Source: Aplidium turbinatum (taxonomy: Eukaryota; Chordata; Ascidiacea; Aplousobranchia; Polyclinidae). Taken from it: a stretch of 64,000 nt of DNA. This document shows, piece by piece, positions 24,101 through 35,600 of the stretch. A model generated the notes under the pieces. That model was not told the origin of the DNA. It did no database searches and saw only the letters and a program-made list of their open reading frames with translations. The stretch lies in the NCBI GenBank assembly GCA_918807975.1, contig OU964919.1:34045824-34109823 (forward strand), in the 5' to 3' direction. Positions within the stretch are counted from its first letter, which is position 1. Every line of letters starts with the position of its first letter. The position numbers and the translations under genes are program-made.

Positions 24101-24406
24101 AGCATTTTATCTTTTCAGAACAAAAGGTGAAGACTCTTATGTGAGTGGTGTTTAAAAACAATTGTGTATAAATTCATAAAGCTAAATACTAATTTACGAA
24201 CCTGCAATGCCTAATATCGAGAAAGAACCTTCACCTCTTAAGCATTTTTGTGGGGGTCCAGTAGTAGGACATGCCAAACTACGAAACCAAGTATCATAGC
24301 CAACAGGAAATGAACTTGTTGCAGTAGCGCCAACATCACACGTCAGACTTTGTGCATGCCCTAAAGTTAAAAAGGCGGCAAGAACGAATAGACTTGATAG
24401 AAACAT
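21187..24406 (-). CDS. Ly6/uPAR-like GPI-type protein, one domain (gene 2, duplication copy A)
   Basis: Exons are 24406-24202, 22875-22731 and 21355-21187 (205, 145, 169 bp), giving 172 residues. I chose the ATG at 24406 because it opens a clean signal peptide (MFLSSLFVLAAFLTLGHAQ). The longer open frame begins with GTG directly after a possible acceptor (TTACAG), so a non-coding upstream exon is possible. Ten cysteines follow the Ly6 order and end in CDFECCDTNDCS, where Ser replaces the usual final Asn. The tail TIAQTVITFLLCFLLQF is strongly hydrophobic, as in GPI-anchor signals. It is the paralogue of the gene at 32675-38019; about 17 residues differ, six of them in one patch of exon 1. Introns contain a foldback element, a hAT element and a SINE absent from the other copy. 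Binding partner unknown. Confidence 0.85.
22060..22293. mobile_element. Foldback MITE, possibly Mutator-like, in intron 2 of gene 2
   Basis: The body 22069-22284 (216 bp) is nearly all inverted repeat. Arms of about 70 bp share GACTAGAACATCACACGCCC and meet at a C/G-rich loop. It is flanked by ATACAGTAC (22060-22068, 22285-22293). Copy B keeps the empty site with a single copy of that 9-mer. A 9-10 bp duplication fits Mutator-like elements. No coding capacity. Confidence 0.78.
23411..23778. mobile_element. Non-autonomous hAT element in intron 1 of gene 2
   Basis: The right end (inverse CAGGGCTACTCAACTGGCGG) is a typical hAT terminus. The left end at 23419 reads CAAAGTGACTCAACT, a decayed inverse match. 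Flanks share GTAGGC, consistent with a degenerate 8-bp duplication. The paralogous intron in copy B lacks the element. No transposase was seen. Confidence 0.6.
23778..24082 (-). mobile_element. SINE, family B (Ser/Leu-tRNA-like head)
   Basis: The body 23787-24073 is flanked by TACAATTTA (23778-23786, 24074-24082). On the minus strand it starts with a tRNA-like head containing GTGGCTGAGTGGTTATCGCC and GGGTTCAATTCC, followed by a tRNA-unrelated body. The empty site is seen in copy B near 37676-37690, so this inserted after the duplication. Confidence 0.78.
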
Positions 24407-24750
24407 TACGATTCTAATTGATTTCACCTGTAATTATTTAGTAATGCAAGAATCAACTATTTTTGCGGTCGTCTGCAAATTTCCCTATGTGCGTTTGTTA
24501 GTCGTTTTCGAATAAACTCGCAAATAACTCGATTATTGCATATTTGAAGTACAAAAGTAGGCTACATAATGATTGTAAGCAAATGATATGAGCCAGGTTC
24601 GGAAACTTGTGTAATTTATTGCTCAAGTTTTCACCACCATAAAAGCGGCAAAGCGACTTCTTCAGTTTCTTATTCAAACAGAATTTATTGATTCCAAAAG
24701 TAGTCATTTGTATTTTTTTCTACGTGGTATTTCTTGAAACATTTTTCTGG

Positions 24751-25185
24751 ATGTAGCCATGGCCACCTAAAGATACGGCCTGATTTGTCACATTTTGCAG
24801 AAATTTCCAGGTTTTTCTAACTTTGGGCGAACGTTTAAATAAATTTTTCTAAAAATTAGATTTTTACACTTTCTTTATTCTTTTCCCCAGATGACACAAT
24901 AGGTTTTAACATTCTCACATGTTGAAAAACAAAGAAAAATCGATTTCGAAGATTTTAGTCAGACTGTTAATTTTCAATAACAGTCTGATTTTGCTTGTTT
25001 CAACTTACTTTTTCTCATTTGCTACTGCTTCCCCAAGGCAACAAAAAAGTTTTATGTAATTAGGAAACCGCAAAAAGTAAAAACATCTCAAAAAATATCA
25101 GTCAAGCACTAGCAGTAGCTGTAATCAAAATCTGCAAAATGTGACAAATCAGGCCGCATCTCCAGGTGGCCATGATGTAGCCCAT
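24751..25185. repeat. Inverted repeat beside the piggyBac relic
   Basis: Arms at about 24751-24806 and 25128-25185 share GGCCTGATTTGTCACATTTTG in inverse orientation. A perfect 10-bp stem (CAGACTGTTA) lies between them near 24960-24988. The right arm overlaps the C-terminal end of the piggyBac frame, so the left arm may be an inverted copy of the transposon's end. Confidence 0.55.
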
Positions 25186-25555
25186 GTTGTCTCGAACATG
25201 TTTCGCAGTGGTAAACGATCTGAATTTGCTTCGTCTTTTTATCACTGCACACTGAACAATCCTTTGCTTTTTCATTGGAAATTTTTGAAGTAAAATGCCG
25301 CCCAGAAAGTCGTTCAGTTTCGTGCTCGTCACAATGCTTTCCGTGTCTTCATGAATTCTTGTTTCGGATACTTCCTACCAGCTGTGTAACAAGGTTTTTA
25401 CGAAAATTCTTGTGTCTTGCAGCATTCAAACGTTGCTGCTCCTTGTTGATGATGTTGTACAACAAAAAGCTATTGACAATAAAAAGGTGAGTCCCATACT
25501 TGAATCCAAGCATCGTGGGATGAGAAGATAAGGTTCTCATTATACTAAGCCATCG

Positions 25556-25743
25556 GCACTAACGAGAGTAGGGTGGCCAGTTCCTTTCTCTCAGCCGCCT
25601 TTACTTCAGCAACTACGCCCACCCAATTTATTACACCCTGGGTAGAGGTGAGCGGTGTTTTTCAACAACCAGCTTAAGCCGAAAGTCGAACCAGGATTGC
25701 ATTATTCAAAAGCAAGCGCCTTGTCCACTGCGCCATCCCACCG
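25556..25743 (-). mobile_element. SINE, family C (tRNA-headed), inside the piggyBac relic
   Basis: On the minus strand the head reads GGGATGGCGCAGTGGACAAG with GGTTCGACTTTC as B box, followed by a body ending near CACCCTACTCTCG. It separates two adjacent transposase segments. It is too divergent from tRNA geometry, and too long, to be a tRNA gene. Confidence 0.65.
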
Positions 25744-25873
25744 CTATTGACAACACCCACACCAAAAAAACATCACACACCACCACTTAGCTGATTTTCT
25801 TAAAAACGCATAACTTCCACAGTAGTGATCGGCTCTGTCCACTCCACCCATGTATTTTGTGTATTGTGATATT

Positions 25874-26127
25874 ACCACCGGTTTGGCCTCTTCCTCCTCC
25901 TGTGAATGTGGTGCCGAGGAACAGACCGCAGACCACATCATCAATGACTGCTCCACCTTCAAGCCACCTAACAGAATGGAAGGTCTGCGTGTCATGGATG
26001 ATGAAACCAAAGACTGGCTGCTCTCTAGTAGACTTCCGATGTAGTCCGGAAACATCGTGAATCTGGGGTGGTAAAAGGATAGACCCTCGGCCCCAGACGC
26101 TCACATGACGACGACGACCATCGGTTT
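25874..26127 (+). mobile_element. 5'-truncated LINE 3' end in the piggyBac relic
   Basis: It encodes the C terminus of a LINE ORF (CECGAEEQTADHIINDC, then LRVMDDETKDWL), a short 3' UTR and a GAC-repeat tail. The same C-terminal motif closes the intact LINE ORF at 33.6-36.7 kb, so both belong to one clade. Flanks ACCACCGGTTT (25874-25884) and ACCATCGGTTT (26117-26127) form an 11-bp duplication with one mismatch. Confidence 0.78.
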
Positions 26128-26591
26128 TGAAATTATTGCTGAAATTTTATTGCCCAAGATTCGTTGCACATTTTCACATTTCGTATTATATACGGATTAT
26201 AATAATGAAACGATTTTAGTTATGTCACCACGCGTTTGTTCTTCCATTGCAGAGCCATTTACGTTGCGATTTTTTCCTGAGTGTCACAACTTCATGCACT
26301 TTTGGTTTTCTATTCTTTTTGGCAAAATCAGTAGCTATACTCTTTCTGCTTGCCATGACGGTTTCAATGAGATGAAAAGACACTTTCCTCATACCAGCTC
26401 TTTACATTAAACGGGACTAGTGTAGAAGCGGTCAGTAAATATGTGGTAACCTGTTCCACTCGCTGAAGAAAAGAAGATAGCATGTTGCACAATTCCAACA
26501 TAATTCTACTTATGAAAGGTAAGTCAGGCCTAACCAAACCATCTGTTGTGCGATTTGCCATAATAAGAAACAAATGCCACAATATAAACAG

Positions 26592-26812
26592 AAGCGCTGT
26601 CGTCGTCGTCGTCGTGTGAGCGTCTGGGGCCGAGGGTCTATCCTTTTACCATTCTAGATTCACGATGTTTCCGGACTACATCGGAAGTCTACTAGAGAGC
26701 AGCCAGTCTTTGGTTTCATCATCCATGACACGCAGACCTTCCATTCTGTTAGGTGGCTTGAAGATGGAGCAGTCATTGTTGATGTGGTCTGCGGTCTGTT
26801 CCAAGCGCTGTC
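26592..26812 (-). mobile_element. 5'-truncated LINE 3' end, inverted sibling of the previous copy
   Basis: The 201-bp body 26602-26802 matches the fragment at 25885-26116 in opposite orientation, including the C-terminal coding piece, the 3' UTR and a tail of GAC repeats. It is flanked by the exact 10-bp duplication AAGCGCTGTC (26592-26601, 26803-26812). Confidence 0.82.
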
Positions 26813-27722
26813 ATACATGGTGTAATGGTGTATACCCTGAGTACCCATTTTGTAGGCTTGCTGGGGTTGTAGCATATCCATAGGACACGCCCCTTGAATC
26901 CAATTGTGCTTTCATCCACAAAAATGTGTTCATCTGGCACAAAGTATTCACGGCATTTGAAGTTTATGCCGTTGACCAGATTTTGAACCTTGTCCCGGCG
27001 AAATTCTTGTCCAACTGGTTTCTGCAAGTGCATTGTGCAGCACACAATCAATTTTGAAAAATCGTTGACGGGAAAACACATCTACAAAACACGGCATTCT
27101 GTCTAAATTTTTTTTTTTTGAAAACTTTCATATCTATCATTCAAACCCATATTTATTACAACTCCTAGAAGTGCTTTCATGTCCTCTACTGGAGTGTATT
27201 TCCAAGATTTCTAAATAGAACGTTTGCTCAGTGGTGAGGCAGATTGAATATTTTCCTCTGCGTATCTGTTTTTTTTTTTCTGAACAGTTTTATTGATAGG
27301 CTAATGTCATCAGAAAAAAAAAGCAACCGATAAAAAATAATCTCGTCTTCATACTACCCACTGGTAGTAAGCGTGATGCCGGGATTGCTGCCATTGAACG
27401 GAAACTTTTGAAAGTTACTGTCAGTCGATGTAAAAGTTTCCAAACACCATGAGTATTGAGTAGTGCTGGAAGCACCGACATCAGCAACACTTGCAGCACC
27501 ATCAGTTACATTACTAACGTCCATATCGTCTTCATCAGAACTTTGCCATTCGTCTGACCTTTCTTCTAAATCTTCTGTTGAATCAGCTTCAAACTCCATA
27601 ATATCCATATCTCTCTCTTCACTGGAAGCTGTTTCATCAGTAGGCCTACTTGACGAAATTAAGTCCAATACATCATCCTCTGTCGAAATGTGTCTAGCCA
27701 TATTCAGTAGCCTATATTTCAA

Positions 27723-28044
27723 GTTGTGCTAATGCTTCTGCAACCGTCTTCTGCCTGAACAAGTACCCACAATGTGGTTGTGAAAGCTTGCATTAGCCTA
27801 TGGTATGTCACTGCCAACGAGGGCACAAGTCGTTTCCACTTTATGCAGTTTCGCAGCCTCACAATACCTTATTATCACGCAACGTGCAAATGCTTCACAG
27901 TTCCCTTTCTTTTAATACAACTCGGTTTTCTGACAACTAGATTTGCTTGGCTGACCAACCACAACTGCTTTTATGTTGCACTGCCATGTTTTGCGGTCGA
28001 GGCTGTTGACTGCAAAGAGTAGCACTACTACGTACAAAAGACGC
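27723..28044. other. Flank of the piggyBac relic, no gene seen
   Basis: It may hold the transposon's 5' end, but no terminal repeat could be defined. Confidence 0.4.
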
Positions 28045-28190
28045 ATCTAATGGATGGAATAATTCCTCGGCAACAACACTTCATCAATGGGAAACTTCAC
28101 TTTGTTAATCTCGGTGACCTGGCTTGCGTCACTGGTTCAAAGCCTCGATAAGCATGCGAAAATGCCAAGTTTAAGCTCTGAAAGCAGCTT
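28045..28190 (+). mobile_element. SINE, family A, truncated
   Basis: Only the body of the family is present (TCAATCTCGG-like block and GCGTCACTGGTTCAAAGC); the tRNA-like head is missing. Confidence 0.65.
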
Positions 28191-29052
28191 TCTAGTCTAG
28201 TCGTTAAAGCGAAAAAAAGGACCGAACCTTGACTTAATTGGTGTAAAGCTGAAACTTTGCACATTGTTTCTGTTGATTATGTACATTGACCAAAAAAAAA
28301 TCCCCGTGAAAATCATTTGGTGAAAAAATGTTATCCGCCTTTTATGAAAATTCGCCATTTTTTTCTCAAATTCCGGATAAAAAAAAGTGAATATTTTTCC
28401 GAAGTATCGTCATACTACGGCTTCTTTAAAATATGATGTTATTCTTGTCACAATTAATAAGCAAGTAGGTACTCAATAACAACTATATTTGACTTTAAAC
28501 GAAGTGACATTAACAAAATATTATATAATAGCCTACGCTAATGTACAATAGTTCCAAAAACGATAATTTTGTTCACTTATAGTCAGGTCAATATATGATT
28601 TGACCCTAAAAAATTCCTACAAAAGGTTTTCCAACGCTTTTTCTAGTATTTATCATCAAGAATAATATATTAAAAATCTAGGAGAATCAGAGCACCGGAA
28701 AGTTGTCATTTTCAAGATGGCCGCCAAACAGTATAGTGACAATAATTCACTTAATATTCATGCTAGAGCTCTAATTCTGGCGTCTATCCCTAGATTTAAG
28801 GTGGTAAGGAATTCATTAAAACTATTCAAAATGAAATTAACTAATTAGTTTAATGAAAAGACTTATATGAAACAAAACCAATAGTGAAAGACTTGACAGT
28901 ACAAGAATCACACACCACTTATTAAGTTTTTACATTCAGTTGCTTAATAAGTCATGGTCATCATTTTCATCCAGTAACGACTGATTGTACGTATTGCCAC
29001 AGGCATCAAGTTGCACTGTCCACATGCTGAGGTACAGGGTAGATTATTCTGT
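28191..29052. other. Unclassified AT-rich DNA
   Basis: No gene recognised. The stretch 28191-28740 looks repeat-like but has no second copy in this window. Confidence 0.4.
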
Positions 29053-29378
29053 TACCTTTAATAAGTTAATAGCTGTTTATCTGCTAATAAATTTCATACA
29101 AATATTACCCTGAAAGTGTATCCAGAAAGAGCTATAATCCATGATTTGAGTGTAATTTTTCAAAAAAATTTCCGGAGGAGCATGCCCCGGACCCCCTAAA
29201 ATACGCGTGCCTTTGGCACTAACCCCCCACCAGCTTTATTGCTTCCCTTGCTTAACCTACCAGGACACGCCACTGCACATCAGGTGGCGATGGCTTAAAT
29301 AAAACACTTTGTCGTTTTCTTCAATTTATCAAATATTTGCCCCCCCCCCCAAAATTTTTTTTTCTGGCTACGCCACTG
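29053..29378. repeat. Second copy of the 12.7 kb repeat plus a hAT-type right end
   Basis: Positions 29053-29230 match 12745-12935. Shortly after comes a CGCCACTG end (29262-29272), then a C-tract and GGCTACGCCACTG (29366-29378), the same terminus as the MITE at 5022-5471. Left ends and duplications were not resolved. Confidence 0.5.
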
Positions 29379-30577
29379 GACTGAACTACCCGAGTGGAAA
29401 ACTTTCCCAGTGTATAATGTGCTAATTGTTTAAACTGAATTTTGAAGTCGAAAAATTGTTTCTTCATATTCTGTTACGTTAATGCGGGGACATTAAGTGC
29501 TGTTATGTTTACCCTTGTACCTGTCCAGTTTTATTGGCTTGGACTCTTGGAGTACATACTTTTCGAGACATTTAAGTCTCAAATGATGTCAAATTTTTTG
29601 AAACACTCCGTATATCTTTCTGTTGCAAATAAGAATCAAACTGTTAGCACTAATTAAGAAAAAACTTTACCACACTTTTCGATGGAAGAAATTGTCCGGG
29701 GGGCAATTGTCCTAGAATCGGGAAAAAGACACTAACATACGTATTTCATGGAAAGTAAACCTAGCAAGTTTTAGCTGACCAAAAATGAATTGGTTGATGA
29801 CACGAAAGCAATGAATGTAAAACATTTTCGCAATTTTTGAATTTTAAGAGGTAAGACAAATTAGATCTACATTTTCTAAAGCGCTCGTAGAGCTAGAAGT
29901 TAAAACATTTCTGTCTATAACCGCGTCGCTTCTAAACAAAACTAAGGAGTGTCTTTTAACGGGAATACTTTGGGGTATACCTCAGTGACACGAAAATGAT
30001 CTCTCTCCATTTATTGCGAAAGTTTCCTGACCTAGCTAATCCCTTGGCTTTCTTTGCTAAAAGTTCTACATCCCTCGCAAAATTGTAGATCAACTTTGTT
30101 AGTAATTTTGTATCGTATCATCCTTGTTCTTGTTAAAAATATAACCTATCAACAAAACCAATCCATTAGAAGGCTTTAAAGAAGAATGTTCTACAATTTA
30201 ATTTTTCACTCTGTCTGCTATACATGTTGTCAGAAGGTGCAACAAAGGAGGTCAGTAATAAGTAACATACAGTAACATACATTTCACAAGAAAAAAATAG
30301 TTCAAAATTGTCAAATTCAATATCTATAAAAATATCTGTCAAGGCATAAAAGCAATGTTTGTTTCCGGCAGGACACGTATATAATGTCGGGTGATTACAA
30401 ATATCTTCAGATACAAAGATTTATTTACAGTAAGCCACATTGAGACAAAAAACACTTTTCTCATTACACAAATTTTTAATTCAACATAATGAAATCAAGA
30501 AAATGAAATATCTTCTGACAGGTGTCAAACCCACAACAATGCTTGATATGAACGACTCGGTAACATGTCTTGTAATG

Positions 30578-30742
30578 CAAAAGAATTTATTTTCACACGA
30601 GTCAGTTCAATTATAAATAGCTAAAAGTTGATTTCGATCGATTTGAATAAGCTTAACTGAAGTTGATCTAGCTGCTACCTGATCGAAATCGATTTTTAGT
30701 TATTTATGATTGAACTGACTCGTGTGAAAATAAATTCCTTTG
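30578..30742. repeat. Foldback/MITE-like inverted repeat in copy B
   Basis: It is the counterpart of 19137-19289. Arms share TTATTTTCACACGAGTCAGT in inverse orientation. Confidence 0.65.
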
Positions 30743-31696
30743 AATAACATAATGAAATATATTTATTGACTCAAAACAAGTTTAAACGGACTTAAACACT
30801 TAAAATCCAGGAAGAAAAGTTTAACTGGAACACTTAAGGTTGTAAACAATTAAACAAAAACAAACAAAACAAAGTAACCTTAGCGGGTTTAACATAACTA
30901 TAATATCCATGTTTAATTCTATGCCTATTTCGACAACACACAGTACACTGCGATTACAATGCAACATGCAACAGGCAGCAGGAGAGAGACGTGTAGTCAT
31001 CGAGTCAGCAACTTCTATTATTTTGGCATTTCATTAAGTGTTGCAGAACGCATTGAGCGTGCTCTGGAGCGGTGTCGAACCGACGTCCTTATGAAGGTCT
31101 CGAATACGTTCTCACCACTCACCATCAATGATATGTATATTTTGTTCAGGTTATTGAAAAATGTTTGATTTAGGTGTCAGTGTTAGAGAATACGGGTTTG
31201 GAATGGTTGTATGTTATCACATATGAAAACCAACTATAGGACGTTTAAATTGATCAGCATAAAAATAATATCACCTAAGCAAGCATTTTTCAAGCTATAT
31301 AAGCAAAATGCAGGTTGTTTTCAATGCTGCGTGTGGAGCAACTTCTTTGCGTTATAGTGTTGCCATATGTTTCATTAATCCAATCGTTTTTTTCAGTTTT
31401 TTTTTTGTAAACGTCATCTTAGTTTTTTTTGCGCTTGTGTGCACCCACTGCCGTTCCAAAGTAGGGTAACTTACCAACGTAAAGTTGTGGCGAGAGCAGA
31501 CAGGGTGTTCAGTTGAGTGCTTTGAGCTCCTAAGAAGCCGACGATTTGATGCGGACGATACTAGTCTCGGAACAGCATAACTGCTAAAAGAGTGATCCTG
31601 ACCACAAGAATATGAATCCATAACAAAGACAAACAAAAACATCGTCAGATTAAATCTGGTGGTTCAAAGTGATTGCAGAATGACAGTGCGAGCGAC

Positions 31697-32020
31697 AGTG
31701 GATGAAAGCTCAGTTGGTTAGAGCGTAACTTTGTGAACGAAAAAGCCTCAGGATCAAGCGGCGCTTGTTCGACTTTCGGGAAATGCGCTTAAGCGACGCA
31801 CGTTAAGGGCTGCTCTCCATTTAGCGGCATAGGCTATAATGAATGCGATAATTCTTCGACAACAACGCTTCAACAATCGGATACTTCACTTTGTCAATCT
31901 CGGTGACCTGGCTTGCGTCACTGGTTCAAAGCCTCGATGGTTATGCGAAACTGCCAAGTTTAAGCTCTCAAAGAAGCTTTCCCAGTGCGAGGATAAATAT
32001 TCAACCAATCAACCTGTACA
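31697..32020 (+). mobile_element. SINE, family A (copy B)
   Basis: It is the counterpart of the SINE at 20268-20585, with the same head and body and minor substitutions. Confidence 0.75.
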
Positions 32021-32674
32021 GAAAAAAAAGTCGCGTCGTACTAGACCAGGAGAATACAGAGGTTGATTGAGGGCTCTGTTTTGATGACATCTTCGGTTTC
32101 ATTTTAGCATGCACCTTCCGCTTCCTTTTTGCGTATTACAAAAAATTCCTAGTTCATTCCCTGTTCAGAATGAAATGGAGCCAACTGAGTTAACATCTTG
32201 AGAAAAAGAGCAAAGCTTCAATATCGTGAAAACTAAAGAGCTCAAGAGGTAAGTAGTTTTCCAAATGCTTCCGAGCATGGCATTATCGAAGCAAAAGCTC
32301 AAATACTCGCATAACTTAAGAGAGTTGACGCAATGATGAACGAGAGTTGGGCAAGCTTCAGTTTTTGTTACAAAGTAAAAGTTTGCGCAGAAAAAAAAGA
32401 AAAAAAAAAAAAATACAAAGTGGCTGTGAGCCAAATTATATGTCCTGACAAAAGTCCCAATTTTTTGTCATACCTTGTACTACACAAAATTTTTTTAGGA
32501 CAAAACATTTGCTACTGCTTGTGTTACTTTCCAGTGTATTTACATTTTCTTAAGCGGGACGTTATGGAAGCTGATTATACATCTGGTGTTTATTTATTTA
32601 TATTTTAAGTTCATTACACAAAAGGCATTTTTTATCAAAGCTACGTCTTTTTTAAAGTTAGTAGATTAAAGAGA

Positions 32675-35600
32675 TCAAAACTGTAGTAAAAAGCACAACA
32701 AGAAAGTGATGACTGTCTGAGCAATAGTGAAATATCTGCAGAAGTGTTTATTGTGAGAAGTTGCCTTCCCTGCAACAGCTCGAAGTTGGTCAATCGATTG
32801 TCGACTGCAATCATTGGTGTCGCAACATTCAAAATCACAAGACCTGAATGTGGAAAACAAAAAGCACAGCAGTTAATAAGCCTGTTAGAACCCTAAAAAG
32901 CCAGCCAATTAGTCCTTAACAACTGTTTGCTTTGTTACCAGGTACAAACATGAAATGTTGTAAGTTTAATAGTAGGCTATACTGTAATTAACCTTAAAGT
33001 TCGAGAAGACGTTGTCAATTGCATTGATGTCTATCGCTAATGCTACTTACAGTAGATAGGCAATGCTACAATGCTTACAAATTTCATCATTTAAATTGTC
33101 TAGCACCAGAGGTGACCAGAAATGGATGAAACACAATTTCAACTTAATCAAATTCTGAAGCAGACGGTGCTAAGATAGTTTATCGAACATCTATTGTCGA
33201 CAGTACCAGGTCGTTAATTGAAGAAGATTTTGTTTGGATTTTTCAAAGAAAACTACATGAAACTGTTTCTCCACTCACAATAGTAGCTGGTTTTTCTTTG
33301 ATAGAATTTTGTTTGGGTAAATTTTTTGGAAAAAACATTTCAATAAACTGTCTGTTTATTAACAAACCAATCCTATTAAAATGTAGAAAAAAATTAAAAA
33401 TTTTACATTTATGCTCAAACATTTCTCCACCAGGCTTAAAACAAACTAAACTCATTTAAGTGCTGCTCCAAACCAATGCGCCTCGACACCCGGGTACTTT
33501 CCCTAGGGTTCTAAATTACAAAAGTTATTGTACGAAATAATAACATCATACAGTACAAGAGTAAGAATCGATGATGATGATGGCGTATGAGCGATCTTTC
33601 CAGGCTAGATTGGAGGGCAGGAAATCTTCAGCCACTCGGCAGTCTCGTCGTCCAGGATTCTCAGACCATGCGCACCGTGTGGAGGCCGGTGGGTTAGGCA
33701 GTGGTGGATGACATGGTCTGCGGTCTGTTCCGTGGCACCACACTCGCATTCTGATGAAGGAGCCAGGCCCCATTTGTGCATGTCCGAACGAAAGCGGCCG
33801 ACGCCAGTTCGCAGGCGGTTAAGCCTGACCCACGCAAGCCTTGCGAGGGACATCCCTGGTGGACGGGGATCGGCGTTGGGTATGAAGTCACGGAGCGTGG
33901 AGGTGTGATTTTGCCACTCCGTGTTCCACATGTGGTTCGTCCAGTGTGCCGCACTTAAACTAAGTTCTTCTGCGTGCTTAAGGAGTTGTTGTGCGGCAGG
34001 CACAAAGGGGCGTCTTGATTTCAAGCGCTGCTTTATAGGTGGTGGTCTCTTGAGTGTTGCATGGAGGAGATGGTCGGGGTCCAAAGCGCGGCGAGCGAGA
34101 GAAATCGTGGCTCCTTTACGGCGTAGCTCAGCGGGTTGGATGCCTGCTAGGATGGGTAGGCAGTCCGTTGGAGTGGGACGCAGGCATCCAGTCACAGTAC
34201 GCAGTGCGTCGTTAATGGCGGTATCAATCTGGTGGGTGTGAGAACTACGACACCAGACCGGCGCGCAGTACTCAGCGGTGGAATGAACAAGGGCTAGGGT
34301 AGCTGTACGAAGAGTTTTAGCACCAGCTCCCCAGCCGGAACCCGCCAATCGCCTCAAAAGTGCGACGCGTGTAGATAGTTTTTTGCGCAGTGACTTCAAG
34401 TGCCGGCGGTACGTGAGTGACCTGTCCAAGGTTATGCCGAGGTATGTAGGTTCGGCACAGTAGGGCAGGCGTTCCCCATCAATCTTGATGTTTATCTCAC
34501 GCTGTGCCTCCCGGTTGTTAAGGTGGAAGGCCGCCGACACTGTCTTTGGCTTGCTGAGCTGTAGCTTCCATTTCTGGAGGTATGCTGATAGTGTTTGCAT
34601 GTCTTGGCTGAGGTTCCTCTCCACTGACTGCCAGTTTCCTGCTGAGTGCAGGAGTGCCAGGTCGTCTGCGTAAGCATACTTCCTGGAGGTGGTGGGGGGC
34701 AAGTCGTAGGTGTATATGTTGAACAGGAGAGGAGCCAAGACTGAGCCCTGTGGGACGCCGTTTTTAAGTCGGCGTAGTCTGCTTCGACGACCGCTACCGG
34801 TTGTGAGGGTAAAACTGCGGTTTTGCACAAGTTCCATCATCATATGGACCATGTGTCTGTCAGGGAGCAGACGGAGTAACTTGCAGGTAAGGCCGCTATG
34901 CCATACGGTGTCATAGGCAGCCGTGAGATCAACAAACACGGCGCCAGCCTTCTTCTTAGCCGAGAAGCTGTCCTCAATGTCTTGGGTCATAAGTGTGACC
35001 TGATCTACGGTTGATCGTCCGTGTCGGAAACCAGCTTGTTCACGGGGGAGCTGCGGATCTATTATTGGTTCGACACGGGCGTAGATGAGTCTCTCGAGGA
35101 TCTTGAAGGGGATGCAGAGCAGTGAGATTGGACGATAACTCTTCGGGTCCCCTGGGGGCTTCTTCGGCTTAGGGACTGCAACCACAAGGGCTCTTCTCCA
35201 GATTCTGGGAATTCTCAGGTGGCGCAAACAGCAGGAAAGGAAGTCTTTTAACCAGGACTTTAAGGAGGCAGCAGCATGGAGTATCAACTCCGGGCATAGG
35301 TGGTCAGGGCCCGGGGCTTTACCTGGCTTTATGTGCTGGAGGGCGGCGGAAAATTCTTCCGGGGTGAACTCACCCGAGATGTTGTCCCCGTCTGGGGTTG
35401 TTACCCTCCAGAGGTCCGTCATTTCTTGCAAGACGGATCTATCAGATTCACGGTCTCTCGATTTGTATTTCCCGTTCTCCACAAGTTGTGAGGCGATGGA
35501 GTTTGCTGAAACGGGACATTGTTGATGAGAGGCACGTGATCTGCCAGTTAGGTTGTTCAGTGTACTCCATGCTATGCGGCTGGAGTGCGTGAAGTCGATT

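Larger units (their letters stand above)
18211..24463. repeat. Segmental duplication, copy A
   Basis: This block aligns with 29717-38081 through a Ly6-like gene, its 3' flank, a SINE and a foldback repeat. Divergence looks like a few percent. Similarity begins at the GGAAAAAGACACTAA motif and ends shortly upstream of exon 1. Insertions present here but not in copy B are a foldback element (22069-22284), a hAT element (23419-23770) and a SINE (23787-24073). Confidence 0.9.
25100..27722 (-). pseudogene. piggyBac (PGBD4-like) transposase relic
   Basis: Pieces appear in order on the minus strand. The N terminus MARHISTEDDVLDLISSS begins at 27701 and runs into an acidic Ser/Glu-rich region. The catalytic-core piece (27081 to about 26813) carries FVDESTIGFKGR and KPTKWVLRVY. 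The C-terminal core at 25744-25875 carries YTKYMGGVDRADHYCG and KSAKWW. These are followed by NSFLLYN...FRKNL (25540-25349) and a Cys/Lys-rich tail (to about 25100). These are hallmarks of DDE_Tnp_1_7 transposases. The frame is broken by stops and shifts and split by a SINE (25556-25743), a LINE 3' end (25885-26116) and a second LINE 3' end (26602-26802), so it is inactive. TTAA-flanked ends were not located. Confidence 0.8.
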
